Shown: in pieces, positions 1 to 12,093 of the stretch
How the letters are laid out: each line of letters begins with the position of its first letter
How positions within the stretch are numbered: position 1 is the first letter of the stretch
Assembly (NCBI GenBank): GCA_963580455.1
Contig: OY756960.1
Coordinates: 372,001-436,000, forward strand
Source of the DNA: Euonymus europaeus
Lineage: Eukaryota > Streptophyta > Magnoliopsida > Celastrales > Celastraceae
DNA length: 64,000 bases
Reading direction: 5' to 3'
The notes under the pieces: model-generated
The model's input: the letters and a program-made list of their open reading frames with translations, nothing else
What the model was told of the DNA's origin: nothing
The model's database searches: none
Made by a program: the position numbers and the translations under genes

Positions 1-1208
1 CTAGTCACGAGATCTGAAATCAAAATCCGAAACACCAGGATTGTAGAGCTCGAAAGGTAGTGTGAAATCAAGCTAAAAATCACCGAATTCAGAACTCGTA
101 GTCAACGGATATTCATAAAACCGTTTACGTAAAAAAACCACATTTCGCGGCTAACTAGGTGAAAGAGACCTACTAGCCACGAGTTCTGAAATCAAAATCC
201 GAAATGCTAGGATTGTAGAGCTCGAAAAGTAGTGTGTAATCAAGCTAAAAATCACCGAATTCAGAACTCGGAGTCAACGGATATTCATAAAACCGTTTAC
301 GTAAAAAAACCACATTTCGCGGCTAACTAGGTGAAAGAGACCTACTAGCCACGAGTTCTGAAATCAAAATCCGAAATGCTAGGATTGTAGAGCTCGAAAA
401 GTAGTGTGTAATCAAGCTAAAAATCGCCGAATTCAGAACTCGGAGTCAACGGATATTCATAAAACAGTTTACCTAAAGAAACCACATTTCGCGGCTAACT
501 AGGTGAAACGAGACCAACTAGCCACGAGTTCAATAATCAAAATCCGAAATGCCAGGATCGTAGAGCTCGAAAAGTAGTGTGAAATCAAGATAAAAATCAC
601 CGAATTCAGAACTCGGAGTGAATGGATATTCATAAAACCGTTTACGTAAAGAAACCACATTTCGCGGCTAACTAGGTGAAACGAGACCTACTAGTCACGA
701 GATCTGAAATCAAAATCCGAAACACCAGGATTGTAGAGCTCGAAAGGTAGTGTGAAATCAAGCTAAAAATCACCGAATTCAGAACTCGTAGTCAACGGAT
801 ATTCATAAAACCGTTTACGTAAAAAAACCACATTTCGCGGCTAACTAGGTGAAAGAGACCTACTAGCCACGAGTTCTGAAATCAAAATCCGAAATGCTAG
901 GATTGTAGAGCTCGAAAAGTAGTGTGTAATCAAGCTAAAAATCACCGAATTCAGAACTCGGAGTCAACGGATATTCATAAAACTGTTTACCTAAAGAAAC
1001 CACATTTCGCGGCTAACTAGGTGAAACGAGACCAACTAGCCACGAGTTCAATAATCAAAATCCGAAATGCAAGGATCGTAGAGCTCGAAAAGTAGTGTGA
1101 AATCAAGATAAAAATCACCGAATTCAGAACTCGGAGTGAATGGATATTCATAAAATCGTTTACGTAAAGAAACCACATTTCGCGGCTAACTAGGTGAAAC
1201 GAGACCTA
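1..1208. repeat. Local 4-mer HOR with a 3-mer second copy
   Basis: Monomers start at 1, 173, 345, 518, 691, 863, 1036 and 1209. The subtype starting ctagtcacgagatc occurs at 1, 691 and 1209, and the subtype starting ctagccacgagttcaataatc at 518 and 1036. Copy one (1-690) holds four monomers. Copy two (691-1208) holds three, having one instead of two of the near-identical middle monomers. The copies at 1, 173 and 691 are 172 bp because they read gaaagagacc instead of gaaacgagacc. This is one ancestral C deletion spread by amplification. Confidence 0.85.
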
Positions 1209-3284
1209 CTAGTCACGAGATCTGAAATCAAAATCCGAAACACCAGGATTGTAGAGCTCGAAAAGTAGTGTGAAATCAAGCTAAAAATCATCGAATTCAG
1301 AACTCGTTGTCAACGGATATTCATAAAACTATTTATGTAAAGAAACCACATTTCGAGGCTAACTAGGTGAAACAACACCAACTAGCCACAAGTTCTGAAA
1401 TCAAAATCCGAAACGCCAGGATCGTAGAGCTCGAAAAGTAGTGTGAAATCAAGCTAAAAATCACTGAATTTAGAACTCGGAGTCAACGGATATTCATAAA
1501 ACCGTTTACGTAAAGAAACCACATTTCGCGGCTAACTAGGTGAAACGAGACCAACTAGCCACGAGTTCTGAAATCAAAATCCGAAAACCCAGGATCGTAG
1601 AGCTCGAAAAGTAGTGTGAAATCAAGCTAAAAATCACGGAATTCAGAACTCGGAGTCAACGGATATTCATAAAACCGTATACGTAAAGAAACCATATTTC
1701 GCGGCTAACTAGGTGAAACGAGACCAACTAGCCACGAGTTCTGAAACCAAAATCCGAAACGCCCGGATCATAGAGCTCGAAAGGTAGTGTGAAATCAAGC
1801 TAAAAATCACCGAATTCATAACTCGGAGTCAACGGATATTCATAAAACCGTTTACGTAAAGAAACCACATTTCGCGGCTAACTAGGTGAAACGAGACCAA
1901 CTAGCCACGAGTTCAGAAATCAAAATCCGAAACGCCAGGATCTTAGAGCTCGAAAAGTAGTGTGAAATCAAGCTAAAAATCACCGAATTCATAACTCGGA
2001 GTCAACGGATATTCATAAAATCGTTTACGTAAAGAAACCACATTTCGCGGCTATATAGGTGAAACGAGACCTACTAGCCACGAGTTCTGAAATCAAAATA
2101 CGAAATGCCTGGATTGTAGAGCTCGAAAAGTAGTGTGAAATCAAGCTAAAAATCACCGAATTCAGAACTCGGAGTCAACGGATATTCATAAAACCGTTTA
2201 CGTAAAGAAACCATATTTCGCGGCTAACTAGGTGAAACGAGACCAACTAGCCACGAGTTCTGAAACCAAAATCCGAAACGCCCGGATCATAGAGCTCGAA
2301 AGGTAGTGTGAAATCAAGCTAAAAATCACCGAATTCATAACTCGGAGTCAACGGATATTCATAAAACCGTTTACGTAAAGAAACCACATTTCGCGGCTAA
2401 CTAGGTGAAACGAGACCTACTAGCCACGAGTTCTGAAATCAAAATCCGGAACTCCAGGATTGTAGAGCTCGAAAAGTAGAGTGAAATCAAGCTAAAAATC
2501 ACCGAATTCAGAACTCGGAGTCAACGGATATTCATAAAACCGTTTACGTAAAGAGACCACATTTCGCGGCTAACTAGGTGAAACGAGACCAACTAGCCAC
2601 GAGTTCTGAAATCAAAATCCGAAACTCCAGGATCATAGAGCTCGAAAAGTAGCTTGAAATCAAGCTAGAAATCAACGAATTCAGAACTCGTAGTCAACGG
2701 ATATTCATAAAACCGTTTACGTAAAGAAACCACATTTCGCGGCTAACTAGGTGAAGCGAGACCAACTAGCCACGAGTTCTGAAATCAAAATCAGAAACTC
2801 CAGGATCGTAGAGCTCAAAAAGTAGTGTGAAATCAAGCTAAAAATCACCGAATTCAGAACTCGGAGTCAACGGATATTCATAAAACCGTTTACGTAAAGA
2901 AACCACATTTCGCGGTTAACTAGGTGAAACGAGACCAACTAGCCACGAGTTCTGAAATCAAAATCCGAAACGCCAGGATCGTAGAGCTCGAAAAGTAGTG
3001 TGAAATCAAGCTAAAAATCACCGAATTCAGAACTCGGAGTCAACGGATATTCATAAAACCGTTTACGTAACGAAACCACATTTCGCGGCTAACTAGGTGA
3101 AACGAGACCAACTAGCCACGAGTTCTAAAATAAAAATCCGAAAGGCCAGGATCGTAGAGCTCGAAAAGTACTGTGTAATCAAGCAAAAAATCACCGAATT
3201 CAGAACTCGGAGTCAACGGATATTCATAAAACCGTTTACGTAAAAAAACCACATTTCGCGGCTAACTAGGTGAAAAGAGACCTA

Positions 3285-3443
3285 CTAGCCACGAGTTCTG
3301 AAATCAAAATACGAAATGCCAGGATTGTAGAGCGTAATCAAGCTAAAAATCACCGAATTCAGAACTCGGAGTCAACGGATATTCATGAAACCGTTTACGT
3401 AAAGAAACCACATTTCGCAGCTAACTAGGTGAAACGAGACCAA
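3285..3443. repeat. Truncated monomer, 159 bp, 14-bp internal deletion
   Basis: This copy runs from ctagcc at 3285 to the next at 3444, 159 bp instead of 173. The missing 14 bases lie at the junction agagcgtaatcaag (about 3331-3344), where neighbouring gtgtgtaatc-type copies have the rest of gagctcgaaaag and the following tagtgt. The flanks are intact. It is the only multi-base indel in the window, and the variant occurs once, so it has not been amplified. Confidence 0.9.
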
Positions 3444-3591
3444 CTAGCCACGAGTTCTGAAATCAAAATCCGAAATGCCAGGATCGTAGAGCTCGAAAAG
3501 TAGTGTGAAATCAAGCTAAAAATCACCGAATTCAGAACTCGGAGTCAACGGATATTCATAAAACCGTTTACGTAAAGAAACCACATTTCGC

Positions 3592-3622
3592 GGCTAACTA
3601 GGTGAAACGAGACCTACTAGCC
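3592..3622. repeat. Stem-loop spanning the monomer junction (perfect-stem example)
   Basis: At this junction ggcta (3592-3596) pairs with tagcc (3618-3622) and taggt (3599-3603) pairs with accta (3612-3616). That makes 10 base pairs with a small 2:1 internal loop and an 8-base loop gaaacgag. Monomers ending in gaccta give the full stem. The other common class ends in gaccaa and has one A/A mismatch (9 of 10 pairs). The junction is therefore a second dyad in the unit, separate from the one at positions 8-98. The role is unknown. Confidence 0.75.
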
Positions 3623-3789
3623 ACGAGTTCTGAAATCAAAATCCGAAACGCTAGGATAGTAGAGCTCGAAAATTAGTGTGAAATCAAGCTAAAAATCACC
3701 GAATTCAGAACTCGGAGTCAACGGATATTCATAAAACCGTTTACGTAAAGAAACCACATTTCGCGGCTAACTAGGTGAAACGAGACCAA

Positions 3790-5519
3790 CTAGCCACGAG
3801 TTCTGAAATCAAAATCTGAAACACCAGGATTGTAGAGCTCAAAAAGAAGTGTGAAATCAAGCTAAAAATAACCGAATTCAGAACTCGGAGTCAACGGATA
3901 TTCATAAAACCGTTTACGTAAAGAAACCACATTTCGCGGCTAACTAGGTGAAACGAGACCAACTAGCCAAGAGTTCTGAAATCAAAATCCGAAACACCAG
4001 GATCGTAGAGCTCGAAAAGTAGTGTGAAATCAAGTGAAAAATCACCGAATTCAGAACTCGGAGTCAACGGATATTCATAAAACCGTTTACGTAAAGAAAC
4101 CACATTTCGCGGCTAACTAGGTGAAACGAGACCTACTAGCCACGAGTTCTGAAATCAAAATCCGAAGGACTAGGATTGTAGAGCTCGAAATGTAGTGTGT
4201 AATCAAGCTAAAAATCACCGAATTCAGAACTCGGAGTCAACGGATATTCATAAAACCGTTTACGTAAAGAAACCACATTTCGCGGCTAACTAGGTGAAAC
4301 GAGACCAACTAGCCACGAGTTCTGAAATCAAAATCCAAAATGCCAGGATCGTAGAGCTCGAAAAGTAGTATGAAATCAAGCTAAAAATCACCGAATTCAG
4401 AACTCGGAGTCAACGGATATTCATAAAACCGTTTACGTAAAGAAACCACATTTCGCGGCTAACTAGGTGAAACGAGACCAACTAGCCACGAGTTCTGAAA
4501 ACAAAATCTGAAACACCAGGATTGTAGAGCTCAAAAAGAAGTGTGAAATCAAGCTAAAAATAACCGAATTCAGAACTCTGAGTCAACGGATATTCATAAA
4601 ACCGTTTACGTAAAGAAACCATATTTCGCGGCTAACTAGGTGAAACGAGACCAACTAGCCACGAGTTCTGAAATCAAAATCCGAAACACCAGGATCGTAG
4701 AGCTCGAAAAGTAGTGTGAAATCAAGCGAAAAATCACCGAATTCAGAACTCGGAGTCAACGGATATTCATAAAACCGTTTACGTAAAGAAACCACATTTC
4801 GCGGCTAACTAGGTGAAACGAGACCTACTAGCCACGAGTTCCGAAATCAAAATCCGAAGGACTAGGATTGTAGAGCTCGAAATGTAGTGTGTAATCAAGC
4901 TAAAAATCACCGAATTCAGAACTCGGAGTCAACGGATATTCATAAAACCGTTTACGTAAAGAAACCACATTTCGCGGCTAACTAGGTGAAACGAGACCAA
5001 CTAGCCACGAGTTCTGAAATCAAAATCCAAAATGCCAGGATCGTAGAGCTCGAAAAGTAGTATGAAATCAAGCTAAAAATCACCGAATTCAGAACTCGGA
5101 GTCAACGGATATTCATAAAACCGTTTACGTAAAGAAACCACATTTCGCGGCTAACTAGGTGAAACGAGACCAACTAGCCACGAGTTCTGAAATCAAAATC
5201 TGAAACACCAGGATTGTAGAGCTAAAAAAGAAGTGTGAAGTCAAGCTAAAAATCACCGAATTCAGAACTCGGAGTCAATGGATATTCATAAAACCGTTTA
5301 CGTAAAGAAAACACATTTCACGGCTAACTAGGTGAAACGAGACCAACTAGCCACGAGATCTGAAATCAAAATCCAAAAAACCAGGATCGTAGAGCTCGAA
5401 AAGTAGTGTGAAATCAAGCGAAAAATTACCGAATTCAGAACTCGGAGTCAACGGATATTCATAAAACCGTTTACGTAAAGAAACCACATTTCGCGGCTAA
5501 CTAGGTGAAATGAGACCAA
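3790..5519. repeat. 4-mer HOR (692 bp), about 2.5 copies
   Basis: Copies start at 3790, 4482 and 5174. The order of subtypes is: (1) caccaggattg with ctcaaaaagaagtg; (2) caccaggatcg with caagtg/caagcg before aaaaatc; (3) gaaggactaggattg with gtgtgtaatc; (4) ccaaaatgccaggatcg with gtagtatg. Marker distances aaaaagaag 3841-4533-5225 and gaaggac 4164-4856 are both exactly 692 bp, or 4 x 173. The third copy holds only subtypes 1 and 2 before the order changes at 5520. Confidence 0.88.
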
Positions 5520-8500
5520 CTAGCCACGAGTTCTGAAATCAAAATCCGAAACTCCAGGATCGAAGAGCTCAAAAAGTAGTGCGAAATCAAGCTAAAAATC
5601 ACCGAATTCAGAACTCGGAGTCAACAGATATTCATAAAACCGTTTACGTAAAGAAACCACATTTTGCGGCTAACTAGGTGAAACGAAGCCAACTAGCCAC
5701 GAGTTCTGAAATCAAAATCCGAAAACCCAGGATTGTAGAGCTCGAAAAGTACTGTGAAATCAAGCTAAAAATCACCGAATTCAGAACTCGGAGTCAACGG
5801 ATATTCATAAAACCGTTTACGTAAAGAAACCACATTTTGCGGCTAACTAGGTGAAACGACACCAACTAGCCACGAGTTCTGAAATCAAAATCCGAAATGC
5901 CAGGATCGTAGAGCTCGAAAAGTAGTGTGAAATCAAGCGAAAAATCACCGAATTCAGAACTCGGAGTCAACGGATATTCATAAAACTGTTTACGTAAAGA
6001 AACCACATTTCGCGGCTAACTAGGTGAAACGAGACCAACTAGCCATGAGTTCTGAAATCAAAATCCGAAAACCCAGGATTGTAGAGCTCGAAAAGTAGTG
6101 TGAAATCAAGCTAAAAATCACCAAATTCAGAACTCGGAGTCAACGGATATTCATAAAACCGTTTACATAAAGAAACCACATTTCGCGGCTAACTAGGTGA
6201 AACGAGACCTACTAGCCACGAGTTTTGAAATAAAAATCCGAAACACCAGGATTGTAGAGCTCAAAAAGTTGTGTGAAATCAAGCTAAAAATCCCCGAATT
6301 CAGAACTCGGAGTCAACGGATATTCATAAAACTGTTTACGTAAAGAAACCACATTTCGCGGCTAATTAGGTGAAACGAGACCAACTAGCCACGAGTTCTG
6401 AAATTAAAATCCGAAACTCCAGGATCATAGAGCTCGAAAAGAAGTGCGAAATCAAGCTAAAAATCACCGAAGTCAGAACTCGGAGTCAACGGATATTCAA
6501 AAAACCGTTTACGTAAAGAAACCACATTTCGCGGCTAACTAGGTGAAACGAGACCAACTAGCCACGAGTTCTGAAATCAAAATCCGAAACATCAAGATCG
6601 TACAGCTCGAAAAGTACTGTGAAATCAAGCGAAAAATCACCGAATTCAGAACTCGGAGTCAACGGATATTCATAAAACCGTTTACGTAAAGAAACCACAT
6701 TTTGCGGCTAACTAGGTGAAACGAGACCAACTAGCCACGAGTTCTTAAATCAAAATCCGAAACACTAGGATCGTAGAGCTCGAAAAGTAGTGTGAAATCA
6801 AGCTAAAAATCACCGAATTCAGAACTCGGAGTCAACGGATATTCATAAAAAAGTTTACGTAAAGAAACCACATTTCGCGGCTAACTAGGTGAAATGAGAC
6901 CTACTAGCCACGAGTTTTGAAATCAAAATCCGAAACACCAGGATTGTAGAGCTCGAAAAGTAGTGTGAAATAAAGCTAAAAATCACCGAATTCAGAACTC
7001 GGAGTCAACGGATATTCATAAAATTGTTTACGTAAAGAAACCACATTTCGCGGCTAACTAGGTGAAACGAGACCAACTAGCCACGAGTTCTCAAATAAAA
7101 ATCCGAAATTCCAGGATTGTAGTGCTCGAAAAGTAGTGTGAAATCCAGCTAAAAATCACCGAATTCAGAACTCGGAGTCAACGGATATTCATAAAACCGT
7201 TTACGTAAAGAAACCACATTTCGCGGCTAACTAGGTGAAACGAGACCAACTAGCCACGAGTTCTGAAATCAAAATCCGAAAACCCAGGATTGTAGAGCTC
7301 GAAAAGTAGTGTGAAATCAAGCTAAAAATCACCGAATTCAGAACTCGGAGTCAACGGATATTCATAAAATTGTTTACGTAAAGAAAACACATTTCGCAGC
7401 TAACTAGGTGAAACGAGACCAACTAGCCACGAGTTCTCAAATCAAAATCCGAAACTCCAGGATCGTAGAGCTCGAAAAGTAGTGTGAAATCCAGCTAAAA
7501 ATCACCGAATTCAGAACTCGGAGTCAACGGATATTCATAAAACCGTTTACGTAAAGAAACCACATTTCGCGGCTAACTAGGTGAAACGAGACCAACTAGC
7601 CACGAGTTCTGAAATCAAAATCCGAAAACCCAGGATTGTAGAGCTCGAAAAGTAGTGTGAAATCAAGCTAAAAATCACCGAATTCAGAACTCGGAGTCAA
7701 CGGATATTTATAAAACCGTTTACGTAAAGAAACCACATTTCGCGGCTAACTAGGTGAAACAAGACCTACTAGCCACGAGTTCTGAAATCAAAATCCGAAA
7801 TGCTAGGATTGTAGAGCTCGAAATGTATTGTGTAATCAAGCTAAAAATCACCGAATTCAGAACTCGGAGTCAACGGATATTCATAAAACCGTTTACGTAA
7901 AGAAACCACATTTCGCGGCTAACTAGGTGAAACGATACCAACTAGCCACGAGTTCTGAAATCAAAATCCGAAAACCCCGGATTGTAGAGCTCGAAAAGTA
8001 GTGTGAAATCAAGCTAAAAATCACCGAATTCAGAACTCGGAGTCAACGGATATTTATAAAACCGTTTACGTAAAGAAACCACATTTCGCAGCTAACTAGA
8101 TGAAACAACACCTACTAGCCACGAGTTCTGAAATCAAAATCCGAAACGCTAGGATTGTAGAGCTCGAAATGTAGCGTGTAATCAAGCTAAAAATCACCGA
8201 ATTCAGAACTCGGAGTCAACGGATATTTATAAAACTGTTTACGTAAAGAAACCACATTTCGCGGCTAACTAGGTGAAACGAGACCAACTAGCCACGAGTT
8301 CTCAAATCAAAATCCGAAATGCCAGGATCGTAGAGCTCGAAAAGTAGTGTGAAATCAAGCTAAAAATCACCGAATTCAGAACTCGGAGTCAACGGATATT
8401 CATAAAATTTTTTACGTAAAGAAACCACATTTCGCGGCTAACTAGGTGAAACGAGACCAACTAGCCACGAGTTCTCAAATCAAAATCCGAAATTCCAGGA

Positions 8501-9152
8501 TCGTAGAGCTCGAAAAGTAGTGTGAAATCCAGCTAAAAATCACCGAATTCAGAACTCGGAGTCAACGGATATTCATAAAACCGTTTACGTAAAGAAACCA
8601 CATTTCGCGGCTAACTAGGTGAAACGAGACCAACTAGCCACGAGTTCTGAAATCAAAATCCGAAAAGCCCGGATTGTAGAGCTCGAAAAGTAGTGTGAAA
8701 TCAAGCTAAAAATCACCGAATTCAGAACTCGGAGTCAACGGATATTCATAAAACCGTTTACGTAAAGAAACCACATTTTGCGGCTAACTAGGTGAAACGA
8801 GACCAACTAGCCACGAGTTCTGAAATCAAAATCCGAAACACCAGGATCGTAGAGCTCGAAAAGTAGTGTGAAATCAAAAGAAAAAACACCGAATTCAGAA
8901 CTCGGAGTCAACGGATATTCATAAAACCGTTTACGTAAAGAAACCACATTTCGCGGCTAACTAGGTGAAACGAGACCAACTAGCCACGAGTTCTGAAATC
9001 AAAATCCGAAACACGAGGATCGTAGAGCTCGAAAAGTAGTGTGAAATCAAGCTAAAAATCACCGAATTCAGAACTCGGAGTCAATGGATATTCATAAAAC
9101 CGTTTACGTAAAGAAACCACATTTCGCGGCTAACTAGGTGAAATGAGACCTA
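5520..9152. repeat. Diverged monomers with short dimeric runs
   Basis: No long HOR is apparent. The three-monomer cassette described at 6904-7422 occurs here. It is followed by an alternation of ctcaaatc/ccagc-type and aaacccagg-type monomers at 7077, 7250, 7423 and 7596, that is, a dimer repeat of 346 bp. A second alternation, gctaggattg/gtaatc-type with acccc or gcc types, lies at 7769-8287. All sequence is satellite. No gene is present. Confidence 0.75.
6904..7422. repeat. Three-monomer cassette, first clear occurrence
   Basis: The cassette is three consecutive subtypes. The first is entered through gaaatgagacctactagcc and reads caccaggattg with aaaattgttt. The second reads ctcaaat with attccagg and aatccagc. 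The third reads aaacccaggattg. Here it starts at 6904 and its third monomer is at 7250. Recognisable versions start at 9153, 12094, 16937, 43060, 45482, 46520, 49115, 50153, 52575, 54132 and 56035, and a weaker one at 57592. The order is kept while surrounding subtypes differ. Versions from 43 kb on also share accacggaattcagagctc in the second monomer; the copy at 56035 reads accaccgaattcagagctc. Confidence 0.8.
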
Positions 9153-12093
9153 CTAGCCACGAGTTCTGAAATCAAAATCCGAAACACCAGGATTGTAGAG
9201 CTCGAAAAGTAGTGTGAAATCAAGCTAAAAATCACCGAATTCAGAACTCGGAGTCAACGGATATTCATAAAATTGTTTACGTAAAGAAACCACATTTCGC
9301 GGCTAACTAGGTGAAACGAGACCAACTAGCCACGAGTTCTCAAATCAAAATCCGAAATTCCAGGATCGTAGAGCTCGAAAAGTAGTGTGAAATCCAGCTA
9401 AAAATCACCGAATTCAGAACTCGGAGTCAACGGATATTCATAAAACCGTTTACGTTAAGAAACCACATTTCGCGGCTAACTAGGTGAAACGAAGCCAACT
9501 AGCCACGAGTTCTGAAATCAAAATCCAAAAACCCAGGATTGTAGAGCTCGAAAAGTAGTGTGAAATCAAGCTAAAAATCACCGAATTCAGAACTCGGAGT
9601 CAACGGATATTCATAAAACCGTTTACGTAAAGAAACCACATTTTGCGGCTAACTAGGTGAAACGAGACCAACTAGCCACGAGTTCTGAAATCAAAATCCG
9701 AAACACCAGGATCGTAGAGCTCGAAAAGTAGTGTGAAATCAAGCTAAAAATCACCGAATTCAGAACTCGGAGTCAACGGATATTCATAAAATTGTTTACG
9801 TAAAGAAACCACATTTCGCGGCTAACTAGGTGAAACGAGATCAACTAGCCACGAGTTCTGAAATCAAAATCCGAAATGCCAGGATCGTAGAGCTCGAAAA
9901 GTAGTGTGAAATCAAGCTAAAAATCACCGAATTCAGAACTCGGAGTCAACGGATATTCATAAAACCGTTTACGTAAAGAAACCACATTTCGCGGCCAACT
10001 AGGTGAAACGAGACCAACTAGCCACGAGTTCTGAAATCAAAATCCGAAACTCCAGGATCGTAGAGCTCGAAAATTAGTGTGAAATCAAGCGAAAAATCAC
10101 CGAATTCAGAACTCGGAGTCAACGGATATTCATAAAACAGTTTACGTAAAGAAACCACATTTCGCGGCTAACTAGATGAAACGAGACCAACTAGCCATGA
10201 GTTCTGAAATCAAAATCCGAAATACTAGGATCGTAGAGCTCGAAAAGTAGTGTGAAATCAAGCTAAAAATCACCGAATTCAGAACTCGGAGTCAACGGAT
10301 ATTCATAAAACCGTTTACGTAAAGAAACCACATTTCGCGGCTAACTAGGTGAAACGAGACCTACTAGCCACGAGTTCTGAAATCAAAATCCGAAATGCTA
10401 GGATTGTAGAGCTCGAAATGTAGTTTGTAATCAATCTAAAAATCATCGAATTCAGAACTCGGAGTCAATGGATATTCATAAAACCGTTTACGTAAAGAAA
10501 CCAAAATTCGCAGCTAACTAGGTGAAAGGAGACCAACTAGCCACGAGTTCTGAAATCCAAATCCGAAATGCCGGGATCGTAGAGCTCAAAAAGTAGTGTG
10601 AAATCAAGCTAAAAATCACCGAATTCATAACTCGGAGTCAACGGATATTCATAAAACCGTTTACATAAAGAAACCACATTTCGCGGCTAACTAGGTGAAA
10701 CGAGACCTACTAGCCACGAGTTTTGAAATAAAAATCCGAAACTCCAGGATCATAGAGCTCGAAAAGTAGTGTGAAATCAAGCTAAAAATCACCGAATTCA
10801 GAACTCGGAGTCAACGGATATTCATAAAACTGTTTACGTAAAGAAACCACATTTCGCTGCTAACTAGGCGAAACGAGACCAACTAGCCACGAGTTCTGAA
10901 ATCAAAATCCGAAACACTAGGATCGTAGAGCTCGAAAAGTAGTCCGAAATCAAGCTAAAAATCACCGAATTCAGAACTCGGAGTCAACGGATATTCATAA
11001 AATCGTTTACGTAAAGAAACCACATTTCGCGGCTAACTAGGTGAAACGAGACCAACTAGCCACGAGTTCTGAAATCAAAATCCGAAATGTCAGGATTGTA
11101 GAGCTTGAAAAGTAGTGTGAAATCAAGCTAAAAATCACCGAATTCAGAACTCGGAGTCAATGGATATTCATAAAACCGTTTACGTAAAGAAACCACATTT
11201 CGCGGCTAACTAGGTGAAACGAGACATACTAGCCACGAGTTCTGAAATCAAAATCCGAAACGTCAGGATTGTAGAGCTCGAAAAGTAGTGCGAAATCAAG
11301 CTAAAAATCACCGAATTCAGAACTCGGAGTCAACGGATATTCATAAAACCGTTTACGTAAAGAAACCACATTTCGCGGCTAACTATGTGAAACGAGACCT
11401 ACTAGCCACGAGTTCTGAAATCAAAATCCGAAACACCAGGATCGTAGAGCTCAAAAAGTAGTGTGAAATCAAGCTAAAAATCACCGAATTCAGAACTCGG
11501 AGTCAACGGATATTCATAAAACCTTTTACGTAAAGAAACCACATTTCGCGGCTAACTAGGTGAAACGAGACCAACTAGCCACGAGTTCTGAAATCAAAAT
11601 CCGAAAACCCAGGATTGTAGAGCTCGAAAAGTAGTGTGAAATCAATCTAAAAATCACCGAATTCAGAACTCGGAATCAACGGATATTTATAAAACCGTTT
11701 ACGTAAAGAAACCACATTTCGCGGCTAACTAGGTGAAACAAGACCTACTAGCCACGAGTTCTGAAATCAAAATCCGAAACGCTAGGATTGTAGAGCTCGA
11801 AATGTAGTGTGTAATCAAACTAAAAATCACCGAATTCAGAACTCGGAGTCAACGGATATTCATAAAACCGTTTACGTAAAGAAACCACATTTCGCGGCTA
11901 ACTAGGTGAAACGAGACCAACTAGCCACGAGTTCTGAAATCAAAATCCAAAATGCCAGGATCGTAGAGCTCGAAAAGTAGTATGAAATCAAGCTAAAAAT
12001 CACCGAATTCAGAACTCGGAGTCAACGGATATTCATAAAACCGTTTACGTAAAGAAACCACATTTCGCGGCTAACTAGGTGAAATGAGACCTA
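9153..12093. repeat. 17-mer HOR block P, copy 1 (2941 bp)
   Basis: The block begins with the three-monomer cassette. It then runs through subtypes that include cgcggccaactagg, ctagatgaaacg with ccatgag, gtagtttgtaatcaatc, ggcgaaacgag, gtagtccgaaatc, gtcaggattg with gagcttg, aaccttttacg, and finally atcaatctaaaa with cggaatcaacggatattta. Its last monomer (11921-12093) is a ccaaaatgccaggatcg/gtagtatg type. Copy 2 starts exactly 17 x 173 bp later and repeats nearly every private variant in order. This shows duplication of the whole block. Confidence 0.9.

Larger units (their letters stand above)
1209..3789. repeat. Mostly monomeric stretch with a weak 3-mer duplication
   Basis: Monomers here carry mixed barcodes without a strong long-period repeat. 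The subtype gaaaccaaaatcc with gcccggatcatag occurs at 1728-1900 and again at 2247-2419. These are 519 bp (three monomers) apart and both are preceded by an aaccatatttc monomer, indicating an old partial 3-mer duplication. No gene or unique sequence lies in this stretch. It contains the only large internal deletion in the window, near 3333. Confidence 0.75.
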
